From Thermodesulfovibrio sp. (GTDB lineage Bacteria; Nitrospirota; Thermodesulfovibrionia; Thermodesulfovibrionales; Thermodesulfovibrionaceae), in NCBI GenBank assembly GCA_026415595.1, contig JAOAGU010000010.1, forward strand, positions 1-24,569: 24,569 nucleotides of DNA, written 5' to 3'. The position numbers and the translations under genes were made by a program. The notes below the pieces were generated by a model, which saw nothing but the letters and a program-made list of their open reading frames with translations, ran no database searches and had not been told where the DNA came from. Below, in pieces: positions 1-6,999 of the stretch (positions are counted from its first letter, which is position 1; every line of letters begins with the position of its first letter).

Positions 1-205
1 GTATGGGTATTTTTTTTGCAATTAATTTATTATTAAGAAAAAAATTTGTTTCTCTGTTCCATTTATATAGCAAAATTAATCCAAGCCCAAGAATTAAATT
101 TATTAAAATTATATGGATAAGAAAAAATAGCTGTTCAAACAGAACAAGAATTTCTGCTGGTGCAGGAATAGGCTCAGCATAGGGTATTAAATATGATGTA
201 CTCAT
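1..205 (-). CDS. N-terminal fragment of an integral membrane protein (runs off the left edge)
   Basis: An open frame on the minus strand starts at ATG 205-203 and stays open to base 1, giving 68 codons. It begins MSTSYLIPYAEPIPAPAEIL, followed by a long hydrophobic stretch (about residues 20 to 45) containing a histidine at residue 31, and then basic residues (YKWNRE), consistent with a first transmembrane helix with a cytoplasmic following loop. The style resembles N-termini of multi-helix membrane proteins that accompany cytochromes c in anaerobes, but that is only an impression. An in-frame ATG at 223-221 is an alternative start. I prefer 205 because an extended -10 box (214-222) lies just upstream of it. 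Neither start has a Shine-Dalgarno sequence. The gene is divergent from the secreted protein at 500. Function unknown. Confidence 0.6.
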   Translation of the reverse strand, partial: MSTSYLIPYAEPIPAPAEILVLFEQLFFLIHIILINLILGLGLILLYKWNRETNFFLNNKLIAKKIPI

Positions 206-213
206 TTTCGTCA

Positions 214-222
214 ATTTTATCA
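214..222 (-). promoter_or_regulatory. Extended -10 promoter element of the left-edge membrane protein gene
   Basis: Read on the minus strand the sequence is TGATAAAAT: a TGn extension plus TAAAAT (214-219). Eight bases separate it from the ATG at 205, so the predicted transcription start is about base 207 and the mRNA would be nearly leaderless. The -35 region is poor (TTAATT at 17 bases), which an extended -10 can tolerate. Inferred by eye. Confidence 0.45.
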
Positions 223-360
223 TAAGTTTATTAGCGAATTAAAATTAAAATTTTTAGTTTGAATTTATATATAGAAAACTAAATTCTTTTTTTATCCTTA
301 ATATGCTGATAGCTTAAAAGAGATTTTTAATAAAGACAAGATTTCAAATTAATAAAATTC

Positions 361-395
361 TTGCAAATTTTGCAAAATATTTGCAAAATTTGCAA
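361..395. repeat. Perfect 16-bp inverted repeat made of four TTGCAAA boxes; candidate operator
   Basis: Arm 361-376 reads TTGCAAATTTTGCAAA and arm 380-395 is its exact reverse complement, with a 3-base spacer (377-379). Each arm contains two TGCAAA cores; the TGC triplets lie at 362, 371, 382 and 391, spaced 9, 11 and 9 bases, so all four boxes face nearly the same side of the helix. It sits in the 294-base gap between two divergent genes, roughly 55 to 90 bases before the -10 of the gene at 500 and 140 or more bases before that of the left-edge gene. There is no T-run, so a terminator is unlikely. The rest of the gap is plain AT-rich DNA. Confidence 0.7.
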
Positions 396-448
396 ATTAA
401 AATAACATTAAATCTCAAAAAATCCTCATACATAAAACATTCCATTTC

Positions 449-457
449 TGGTATAAA
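449..457 (+). promoter_or_regulatory. Extended -10 promoter element of the secreted protein gene at 500
   Basis: TGGTATAAA combines a TGn extension (449-451) with TATAAA (452-457). The -35 at 17 bases spacing (TACATA, 429-434) is weak. A start near base 464 would give a leader of about 36 bases containing the AGGAGG ribosome binding site. Inferred by eye. Confidence 0.45.
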
Positions 458-499
458 TTTTGTTTTTATTTTTTAAAAATTGAGTTAGGAGGTTTTTTC

Positions 500-1126
500 A
501 TGGGAAAATTTAAATTTTATAATAGGATGAATTTTATCAGATTTTTTATATTTTTAATGCTTCTTTTTAGTTTATCCTGTTCTCCCTCTTACTCTAAAGA
601 TATTGACATGGGGATGCATTTTAGAGATGGAGATATTAGGGATTTCTATTTTTCAATAAGCGATTATTACAGAGTGCCTGTAAGGGATGTTTATGTTATA
701 AGAGAGAGATATCCATTCATTATTTATGAAGAATTACCTATTCTATTTTTTATAGTTAGAGAAGCCAGGGTAGCCCCTGATTTAATAGTAAAATATAGAA
801 GAAATGGATATAGCTGGTTTGATATAATGATTAAATTTAGACTCTATCCAGAGAGAGTTTTTGAAAGGTATATTGTTACTGATGGTCCCCCATATGGTAA
901 AGCATGGGGATATCACAGAAAACATCAAAGGAGAGCTATAGTTTATAGAGACGTTGATATTATAGAACTTTCTAATATCAAGTTCATCACCGATTATTAT
1001 CATGAAAAACCCGACGTAGTTGTAAAGGCAAAAAAGAAACATTCAAGATATATAGATGTTAATAGAGAATTTTATTATAAAAATAAAGATAAATACTATA
1101 TTAAGGATAAACATCGCAGATTTTAA
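500..1126 (+). CDS. Secreted protein of unknown function with GPPYGKAWG motif
   Basis: 208 residues. The first ATG is preceded by a strong AGGAGG at good spacing, which fixes the start. Residues about 11 to 26 form a hydrophobic signal segment. A cysteine follows at 27 (SLSC), but serine rather than leucine at -3 makes the lipobox poor, so Sec export with type I cleavage is as likely as a lipoprotein. The mature part is rich in Tyr, Arg and Lys, with no membrane segments. The middle (VPVRDVYVIRER, then APDLIVKYRRNGYSWFDIM, then GPPYGKAWGYHRK) resembles an uncharacterised family seen in Nitrospirota and Deltaproteobacteria, recalled by its YGKA(W/Y)GY motif. The C-terminal third is strongly basic. 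It is a single-gene transcription unit: own promoter (449-457), own terminator (1134-1162). No function can be assigned. Confidence 0.8.
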   Translation: MGKFKFYNRMNFIRFFIFLMLLFSLSCSPSYSKDIDMGMHFRDGDIRDFYFSISDYYRVPVRDVYVIRERYPFIIYEELPILFFIVREARVAPDLIVKYRRNGYSWFDIMIKFRLYPERVFERYIVTDGPPYGKAWGYHRKHQRRAIVYRDVDIIELSNIKFITDYYHEKPDVVVKAKKKHSRYIDVNREFYYKNKDKYYIKDKHRRF

Positions 1127-1133
1127 AGTAAAT

Positions 1134-1165
1134 AAGTTGGGGGATTTCTCCTCCCCCAACTTTTT
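1134..1165. terminator. Rho-independent terminator between convergent genes
   Basis: Arms AAGTTGGGGG (1134-1143) and CCCCCAACTT (1153-1162) pair perfectly over 10 bp, 11 with A1144 and T1152, leaving a loop of 7 to 9 bases. On the plus strand a T-run (1161-1165) follows, so it ends the gene at 500-1126. It begins 8 bases after that stop. It also lies 15 bases past the end of accA on the minus strand, where the following sequence is only loosely T-rich, so it may serve both directions. Confidence 0.88.
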
Positions 1166-1176
1166 AAATTCGGCAA

Positions 1177-2157
1177 TTATTTTTTTATAGTATTCCAAAA
1201 ATTTCCTATTTGCCTAATTTTATTATATCTATCTCTCAACAGTTCTTCTGCTTTTTTATTTTTTAGGTCATTAAAAGCATTTAAAATTACATTTTTTATC
1301 TTTTTTGCTGTCTCTTGAGGATCTCTATGTGCACCGCCTAAGGGTTCAGGAATAATTTCATCTATTATATTGAAATTTTTTAAATCTTGAGCAGTTAATT
1401 TTAGTTCTTCTGCAGCTTTTGCATATTCTTCTACTCCAACTTCAGAATTTTTTTTCCATAATATTGCAGCACAACCTTCAGGGGATATTACTGAATATAT
1501 TGAATTTTCAAGCATAAAAATCTTATCGCAAACACTTAAGGCTAAAGCACCTCCACTTCCGCCTTCCCCTATAACCACACCAATTATTGGTGATTTAAGT
1601 AAAGACATTTCCATCAAGTTTGTTGCTATTGCCTCAGCTTGTCCTCTTTCTTCTGCACCTATTCCAGGATAAGCCCCTGGTGTATCAATCATTGTAATAA
1701 CAGGGATACAAAATCTTTCAGTTAATTTCATTAGACGTAGAGCTTTTCTATATCCTTCAGGATGGGCTTGCCCAAAATTTCTATAGACCCTCTCTTTTAT
1801 TGTTCTTCCTTTCTGATGTCCAACTAAAGCAAAGGATTGTTTTTCTATTTTCCCTATACCAGCAACTACGGCAGGATCATCACCAAATCTTCTATCTCCA
1901 TGGATTTCTATAAATTCGTCAAATATCATTGAGACATAATCTAATGTATAAGGTCTTTCGGGATGCCTTGCTATTTGGGTTCTTTGCCAAGGAGTGAGAT
2001 TGGAAAAAATTTCAACTTTTAAATCTTTCAGTTTTTTATTCAGCTTTTTGATTTCTTGCGAAAGGTCTATATCGCTATCATCTGATAATTTTTTAAGTTC
2101 TTCTATTTTTAGCTCTAATTCCTGAATAGGTTTTTCAAAATCAAGATAAAATCTCAT
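1177..2157 (-). CDS. accA: Acetyl-CoA carboxylase carboxyltransferase alpha subunit
   Basis: 326 residues, close to the 319 of the E. coli protein. AccA with AccD moves the carboxyl group from carboxybiotin-BCCP to acetyl-CoA, giving malonyl-CoA for fatty acid synthesis in the cytoplasm. The N-terminal 60 residues form a charged helical (coiled-coil) region as in the family. The crotonase-fold core shows the conserved IDTPGAYPGIGAEERGQAEA segment, the glycine-rich GEGGSGGALAL loop that forms an oxyanion hole, and SPEGCAAILWK. The start codon overlaps the dnaE stop as ATGA (2154-2157), which implies translational coupling to dnaE. A dnaE-accA order is also known in enterobacteria. It is the last gene of the long minus-strand run; the partner accD is not in the window. 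Intact, nothing odd. Confidence 0.98.
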   Translation of the reverse strand: MRFYLDFEKPIQELELKIEELKKLSDDSDIDLSQEIKKLNKKLKDLKVEIFSNLTPWQRTQIARHPERPYTLDYVSMIFDEFIEIHGDRRFGDDPAVVAGIGKIEKQSFALVGHQKGRTIKERVYRNFGQAHPEGYRKALRLMKLTERFCIPVITMIDTPGAYPGIGAEERGQAEAIATNLMEMSLLKSPIIGVVIGEGGSGGALALSVCDKIFMLENSIYSVISPEGCAAILWKKNSEVGVEEYAKAAEELKLTAQDLKNFNIIDEIIPEPLGGAHRDPQETAKKIKNVILNAFNDLKNKKAEELLRDRYNKIRQIGNFWNTIKK

Positions 2158-5100
2158 ATATATCTAACCTCACATCCCTCTATATTATCTAATTTAAATT
2201 GGAAATCAGCATCAGGCTCAAGAGGGCTTAAAATTGTAATGTAGTAATCCGGAAAATTTAAGGAAATATATAAATTATAATTTCCATCCTTACTTTCTTT
2301 TAATAATTTTTTAATATTTTTTAGAATTTCCATGGCTGATTCAGGATTGCTACAATTTATTATTATTTCATATCTTAATTTCAAATCTTCTTGTTTAAGT
2401 TCTTCTATCTCTCTTGCAAAAAATTTAGTTGATTCTCCATTTTTATTTACTAATCCTTTTATTAAAACTAAGTTTCCCTCTTTTAAAACCTCTCTGAATT
2501 TTTTAAATAATTCAGGATATATAACAACTTCAAGAATACCTGTTTCATCACCGATTGTTACATATCCTATGACTCCCTTTTCTTTTGCTTTACTGTTTAC
2601 TTTTTCTATTATTCCAGCAATACTTACTTCGTGTGAATCTTCAGTTTTTTCTGAAATTTCTTCATCAGACAAGTCTAATATTTCTCCTATTGATAAGATG
2701 TCTTTCTTTCGCAATATGAGTCTTATTTTTTTTATCGGATGTCCACTTAAATAAAAGCCGAGAGCATTTTTCTCTTCAGATAATAATTTTTCATTATCCC
2801 AAGCTTCTATTTTATCTATTATTTGAAAGAGACCTTTAGATGCCATCTTCCCTTTATTTGACGTGATTTCTTCCATTGCAAAAGCTCTTGAATGATTTGG
2901 AGCAAATTCTGGATAAAGGGAATCAAAGGCACCTGCTTTAATTAAAGATTCGACGACCTTTTTATTTACTTTTTTATTATCAACTCTCATTAAAAAATCA
3001 GTCAAAGATTTGAATTTGCCTTTTTGTCTTTCTTTTAGAATAGACTCTAATGCAGCCCCACCAACTCCCTTAACAGCTTCAAGTCCAAATCTTATTGCCT
3101 GACCTGATATAGTAAAAAATCTTTCACTTTCATTTATATCAGGTCCTTTGATTTCAATTCCAAAAGCTCTACATTCATTAAGAAACTTTAATATTTTGTT
3201 AGTATCACCCATTTCATTTGAAAGGTTTGCAGTAAAGAATTCTAATGGATAGTGAACTTTTAAATAGGCAGTTATATATGATATGTAGGCATAAGCAGCA
3301 GAATGGGATTTGTTAAATCCATATTTCCCAAATGCTGCCATAAGATTAAATAGCGATTCTGCTTTTTCTTCAGGGATTCCATTTGATAAAGCACCTTGTA
3401 TAAAGTCTGATTTAAGATTAGTCATTAATTCTTCAATTTTTTTACCCATTGCCTTTCTAAGCACATCCGCCTGACCCATAGTAAAGCCAGCAATTGAATT
3501 GGCTATCTTCATAACCTGTTCCTGATAGAGGATTACTCCATAGGTTTCATCAAGAATTTCCTTTAGTTCTGGCAAATCATATTCAATAGGAATTAATCCT
3601 TTTTTTCTCTTGATAAAATCATCTACCATTCCACTGCCCAGAGGACCCGGTCGGAAGAGAGCCACAAGAGCAATAAGATCTTCAAATCTTTCAGGCTGCA
3701 TTTTTTGTAATAGATCTCTCATGCCTCTACTTTCAAGTTGGAATACACCTATTGTATCTCCTGAAGAGAGTAATTTATAGGTTTCAGAATCATCAAGCGG
3801 TATATTGTTCAAATCAATTTTTTTACCAAATTTTTCAACATAATTAACTGTATCATTTATTACTGTTAAAGTTTTAAGCCCTAAGAAGTCAAATTTTAGT
3901 AACCCTATGTTTTCAAGGGCTTTCATATCAAACTGACTTATGATTGAATCTTCACCTGGATTTTTATATAAGGGCATGAATTTCTCTAAAGGCTCAGGAG
4001 ATATAACAATTCCTGCCGCATGTTGGGAAGCATGTCTTGGTAATCCCTCTAATCTAAGGGCAATATCAAATAATTCCTTGATTGTCGTATTTTTTTTATA
4101 AATTTCCATTAATTTTGGTTCTAATTCTATTGCTTGCTTTAGTGAGGAACAGGCGTTGGGTATCATTTTAGCAATTTTATCAACTTCATTCAGTGGAATG
4201 TTCATTGCCCTTCCCACATCTCTTACAACAGCTTTTGCTGCCATTGTTCCGAAAGTTATTATATGAGCAACCTTATCATTACCGTATTTTTCAGATACAT
4301 ATTTGATAACTTCTTCTCGTCTGTCCTTGCAAAAATCAACGTCTATGTCTGGCATACTTATTCTTTCAGGATTCAAGAATCTTTCAAACAAAAGTCCATA
4401 TTTAATAGGGTCTATGTCAGTGACCCTGAGGGCATAGGCAACGAGACTACCTGCAGCAGAACCTCTGCCTGGTCCAACAGGAATTGATTTTTTTCTTGCA
4501 AAATTTATGAAATCCCAAACGATTAAAAAATATGAAGAATATCCCAGATTTGTAATTACTTCTAATTCATTAGCAAGTCTTTGATAATATATATCTGGTA
4601 TTTTATTGTTAAGCCTCTCTTTAAGTCCTTCAAGTGCGATTTCTCTAAGATAACTTTCAGTGGTGTACCCTTCTGGAACTTGATAAATGGGAATTTTATA
4701 TTCTCCAAGTTTAAATTTAAAATCACATCTTTCAGCTATTTCTAATGTATTTTTAATGGATTCCGGAATTTCTTTAAATGCGAGGACCATTTCTTCAGAT
4801 GACTTAAAATAAAATTCATCACTTTGAAATTTCATTCTTTTTTCGTCTTTAATAGTTTTTCCAGTTTGAATACATAGTAGTATATCGTGGGCTTTAGCAT
4901 CTGATTTCTTTAGATAATGGCAATCATTTGTAGCAACAAGGGGAATGTTATATTTCTTAGATAGTTCTATAAGTCCTTTGTTGACAGTTTCCTGTTCATG
5001 AATATTATTTGATTGAATTTCGAGATAAAATCTATCTTCAAAAAGGTCTTTTAGTCTCTTGGCGATTTCTTCGGCTTTATCATAATTCCTGTTAGAGATA

Positions 5101-5561
5101 TTATAGGGAATTTCGCCTTTTAAACATCCTGAAAGAGCAATTAATCCATATGAGTGTTTACTTAATATTTCCATGTCAATTCTTGGTTTATAATAAAAAC
5201 CTTCTAAGTAAGATGTTGAAATGAGTTTAGTTAAATTTTGATATCCCTTCTCATTTTCAACAAGTAAAGTTAGATGAAAGGATGCCTCCTCTGGCATTCC
5301 TGAATCTTTATTTGTTCTTGCTTTATCAAAGCGACTCTGAGGTGCAATATATACTTCGCATCCAATTAATGGTTTGATCCCTTCTTTATTTGCTTTTTTG
5401 TAGAATTCTATAACTCCGAAAAGATTGCCATGGTCTGTTATAGCAACAGCAGGCATTTTGAATATTTTTGTCTGTTCTACCAATTCTTCAATTCTAATAG
5501 CACCATCTAATAGACTATACTCAGTATGAAGATGGAGGTGAACGAACGAAGAATTACTCAT
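2154..5561 (-). CDS. dnaE: DNA polymerase III alpha subunit (replicative polymerase, DnaE type)
   Basis: 1135 residues (E. coli 1160). Domains in order: PHP (1 to about 270), polymerase palm, thumb and fingers (about 280 to 800), helix-hairpin-helix region (near 830 to 900), OB fold (about 970 to 1050) and C-terminal tail. Catalytic aspartates are D405 and D407 in PDIDVDF and D558 in KFDFLGL; the PGRGSAAGSL, FRPGPLGSG and YQEQVM blocks are intact. All nine PHP metal-ligand positions look filled (H10, H12, D43, H44, E69, H96, C146, D213, H215), unlike the degenerate E. coli PHP, so this domain may retain metal-dependent proofreading, as shown for Thermus enzymes. There is no inserted DnaQ-like exonuclease, which excludes PolC. 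The gene has no Shine-Dalgarno sequence but a promoter directly abuts the ATG (5569-5598), predicting a leaderless message. Its stop overlaps the accA start. Confidence 0.98.
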   Translation of the reverse strand: MSNSSFVHLHLHTEYSLLDGAIRIEELVEQTKIFKMPAVAITDHGNLFGVIEFYKKANKEGIKPLIGCEVYIAPQSRFDKARTNKDSGMPEEASFHLTLLVENEKGYQNLTKLISTSYLEGFYYKPRIDMEILSKHSYGLIALSGCLKGEIPYNISNRNYDKAEEIAKRLKDLFEDRFYLEIQSNNIHEQETVNKGLIELSKKYNIPLVATNDCHYLKKSDAKAHDILLCIQTGKTIKDEKRMKFQSDEFYFKSSEEMVLAFKEIPESIKNTLEIAERCDFKFKLGEYKIPIYQVPEGYTTESYLREIALEGLKERLNNKIPDIYYQRLANELEVITNLGYSSYFLIVWDFINFARKKSIPVGPGRGSAAGSLVAYALRVTDIDPIKYGLLFERFLNPERISMPDIDVDFCKDRREEVIKYVSEKYGNDKVAHIITFGTMAAKAVVRDVGRAMNIPLNEVDKIAKMIPNACSSLKQAIELEPKLMEIYKKNTTIKELFDIALRLEGLPRHASQHAAGIVISPEPLEKFMPLYKNPGEDSIISQFDMKALENIGLLKFDFLGLKTLTVINDTVNYVEKFGKKIDLNNIPLDDSETYKLLSSGDTIGVFQLESRGMRDLLQKMQPERFEDLIALVALFRPGPLGSGMVDDFIKRKKGLIPIEYDLPELKEILDETYGVILYQEQVMKIANSIAGFTMGQADVLRKAMGKKIEELMTNLKSDFIQGALSNGIPEEKAESLFNLMAAFGKYGFNKSHSAAYAYISYITAYLKVHYPLEFFTANLSNEMGDTNKILKFLNECRAFGIEIKGPDINESERFFTISGQAIRFGLEAVKGVGGAALESILKERQKGKFKSLTDFLMRVDNKKVNKKVVESLIKAGAFDSLYPEFAPNHSRAFAMEEITSNKGKMASKGLFQIIDKIEAWDNEKLLSEEKNALGFYLSGHPIKKIRLILRKKDILSIGEILDLSDEEISEKTEDSHEVSIAGIIEKVNSKAKEKGVIGYVTIGDETGILEVVIYPELFKKFREVLKEGNLVLIKGLVNKNGESTKFFAREIEELKQEDLKLRYEIIINCSNPESAMEILKNIKKLLKESKDGNYNLYISLNFPDYYITILSPLEPDADFQFKLDNIEGCEVRYI

Positions 5562-5568
5562 ATTATGA

Positions 5569-5598
5569 ATGATAAAATTTTACTTAGGAACAAGTCAA
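5569..5598 (-). promoter_or_regulatory. Sigma-70-type promoter of dnaE, directly abutting the start codon
   Basis: Minus-strand -35 TTGACT (5593-5598), 18-base spacer, -10 TATCAT (5569-5574). Only 7 bases lie between the -10 and the dnaE ATG (5561), so transcription should start on or next to the ATG. The -35 begins 2 bases after the stop codon of the upstream gene. Inferred by eye; both hexamers match consensus at 5 of 6 positions. Confidence 0.6.
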
Positions 5599-5600
5599 TT

Positions 5601-6263
5601 TTACGTTAAATAAAAGATATAAACAGCGGATATAATTTGAACAAATTTTTGAAGGTTATTCGACAGTTCATCTAATGATGACTCCAGCGATAATTCTTCA
5701 TCTTTTATATCAATTCCCAGTTTTTTAGCTGCAAAAATCACCCTTTCTCTTTGGCCTCGTTCATGAGGTCTAAATTGTCTAAGAATTAGAGAATCATCGC
5801 TTATTATGAAATCTCCAGTATCTTTTTTCCTGATTAAAAATTTTATTTCTTTCAATTCTTTACCTCCTATAGGTAATGTTATCTCGCAGATGCCTTGTTC
5901 GGTAATTCTATATTTTATGGAATTTTTAAAAAATTCAAGATAATTATTAATAATACTCTCTGCCTCTTGTCGAGTTATTGGTTCTGTGACTGACATTAGT
6001 GTTCCAAAAAGAAATTCCTTAATGAAGTTCTCTGTTTCTTCCTGGAATTTATTGTCTTCAGGCGTGACATTCCATAGCACTCTACATGAACGATACACTG
6101 GGCTGTATATTATTTCACCTAAAGCTATTTTTTCATTAAATTGAACATCGAAAGGCAATGAAAAAGTAGTTTTGTCCTTAGTAGCTTTTCTTCTATCCCT
6201 ATAAAAAGTTATTTTTACAGTTCCTGTTTTTGGTAAAGAGACTTTTTTGCTAATTATATCCAT
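5601..6263 (-). CDS. Protein of unknown function; C-terminus resembles DUF1828
   Basis: 220 residues, soluble, with no signal peptide, membrane segment or catalytic motif that I recognise. The N-terminal 90 residues look beta-rich (alternating charged and hydrophobic residues). The last 80 residues, from FIISDDSLILRQF through ERVIFAAKKLGIDIKDEELS to the final hydrophobic helix, follow the layout of DUF1828 domains: a display strand ending in 'DDG'-like acidic residues, an R-rich helix, 'GI.l.DgEL', then an amphipathic helix. That likeness is from memory and weak. It lies between panD and dnaE on the same strand, 48 and 39 bases away. It has no Shine-Dalgarno sequence, but an extended -10 box sits 6 bases before the ATG, so it is probably read from a leaderless message. 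Similar DUF1828 proteins often occur in accessory or defence loci, so it could be an acquired gene; no function is claimed. Confidence 0.75.
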   Translation of the reverse strand: MDIISKKVSLPKTGTVKITFYRDRRKATKDKTTFSLPFDVQFNEKIALGEIIYSPVYRSCRVLWNVTPEDNKFQEETENFIKEFLFGTLMSVTEPITRQEAESIINNYLEFFKNSIKYRITEQGICEITLPIGGKELKEIKFLIRKKDTGDFIISDDSLILRQFRPHERGQRERVIFAAKKLGIDIKDEELSLESSLDELSNNLQKFVQIISAVYIFYLT

Positions 6264-6269
6264 TGAAAA

Positions 6270-6278
6270 ATTTTAGCA
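6270..6278 (-). promoter_or_regulatory. Extended -10 element directly before the unknown gene at 5601-6263
   Basis: Minus-strand TGCTAAAAT: TGn (6276-6278) plus TAAAAT (6270-6275). Six bases separate it from the ATG at 6263, which places the expected transcription start on the A of ATG. A -35-like TTAACA lies 19 bases upstream. No ribosome binding site is present. Inferred by eye. Confidence 0.5.
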
Positions 6279-6311
6279 CATTTTAAAAATTTAATGTTAA
6301 CAACAGAAATA

Positions 6312-6683
6312 TTATACTATTTGAGGGGAATAAATTTTTATGGGGTTGTTATTCTCATCAAGAATTATTATTTTAGGTTGATGTTTTTGTATTTCTTCCT
6401 CTTTTATATATCCGTAAGAAAAAATAACAATTCTGTCTCCCACAGCTGCTTTTTTGGCAGCTGGTCCATTAAGTCCTATTATCCTTGAGCCTTTTTTAGC
6501 TGGAATAACATAAGTATCAAATCTTTCTCCATTATTTATATTACTTATCCATACTCTTTCATAGGGTAAAATTCCAGCAAGCTCAAGTAGCTCAACATCT
6601 ATGCTTATTGAGCCCTCATATAGTAAGTTAGTCTCTGTTACTTTTGCCAGATGAAGTTTTGCTCTAAGGAAACTTCTAAACAT
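6312..6683 (-). CDS. panD: Aspartate 1-decarboxylase (pyruvoyl enzyme, proenzyme)
   Basis: 123 residues from ATG 6683. It converts L-aspartate to beta-alanine for pantothenate and CoA. The self-cleavage site is YEGS with Gly24-Ser25, exactly the E. coli numbering when translation starts at this ATG; Ser25 becomes the pyruvoyl group. Other family marks are K9 and H11 in LRAKLH, the RFDTY segment with the catalytic tyrosine, and GSRIIGLNGPAAKKAAVGD. A TTG four codons upstream (6695) would also read in frame, but ATG 6683 has a GGA ribosome site 7 bases away and matches the family N-terminus. It follows gatC by 22 bases in the same direction. The C-terminal tail after residue 105 is variable in the family. 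Confidence 0.97.
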   Translation of the reverse strand: MFRSFLRAKLHLAKVTETNLLYEGSISIDVELLELAGILPYERVWISNINNGERFDTYVIPAKKGSRIIGLNGPAAKKAAVGDRIVIFSYGYIKEEEIQKHQPKIIILDENNNPIKIYSPQIV

Positions 6684-6705
6684 TTCTTTATCCAATTTAA
6701 TTTTT

Positions 6706-6999
6706 TTATTCTATAATCTTTGGAACCCTGAAAAACTTATGTGTAGGATCAGGTGCATTTCTCAATGCTTCCTCTCTTGAAAGGGATTCCCCTGTCATAT
6801 CTTCTCTGAATACATTATTTAAAGATATAACATGAGAAGTTGGTTCTATATCCTTTGTATTAACTTCATTGAGTTTTTCTACATAGCTTAGTATTCTACT
6901 TAACTGATCCTGATATAACTCTATCTCCTTACTTGTAAGTTCCAGTCTACTTAGAAGTGAAACATATTTTACCATTTCTTTTGATATTTTCATAATCAT
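6706..6999 (-). CDS. gatC: Asp-tRNA(Asn)/Glu-tRNA(Gln) amidotransferase subunit C
   Basis: 97 residues, the usual GatC length. GatC wraps around GatA and GatB and stabilises the complex that amidates mischarged Glu-tRNA(Gln) or Asp-tRNA(Asn). The sequence has the family outline: KISKEMVKYVSLLSRLELT at the start, the central helix ending in LNEVNTKDIEPTSH, the FREDM motif, and ALRNAPDPTHKFFRVPKII at the end. The ATG at 6999 overlaps the helicase stop (ATGA, 6996-6999) and has a GAGAG ribosome site; ATG 6993 is a less likely alternative. gatA and gatB are not in the window, so the operon context here is the helicase and panD rather than its complex partners. Confidence 0.95.
   Translation of the reverse strand: MIMKISKEMVKYVSLLSRLELTSKEIELYQDQLSRILSYVEKLNEVNTKDIEPTSHVISLNNVFREDMTGESLSREEALRNAPDPTHKFFRVPKIIE

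Noticed and set aside
782..1042. 86-codon minus-strand open frame opposite the secreted protein gene
   Set aside because: It is a shadow of the real frame; no ribosome site or family features.
2332..2754. 140-codon plus-strand open frame inside dnaE
   Set aside because: It lies wholly opposite the OB-fold region of dnaE, is Ser/Phe/Ile-rich as expected of antisense frames, and has no promoter or ribosome site.
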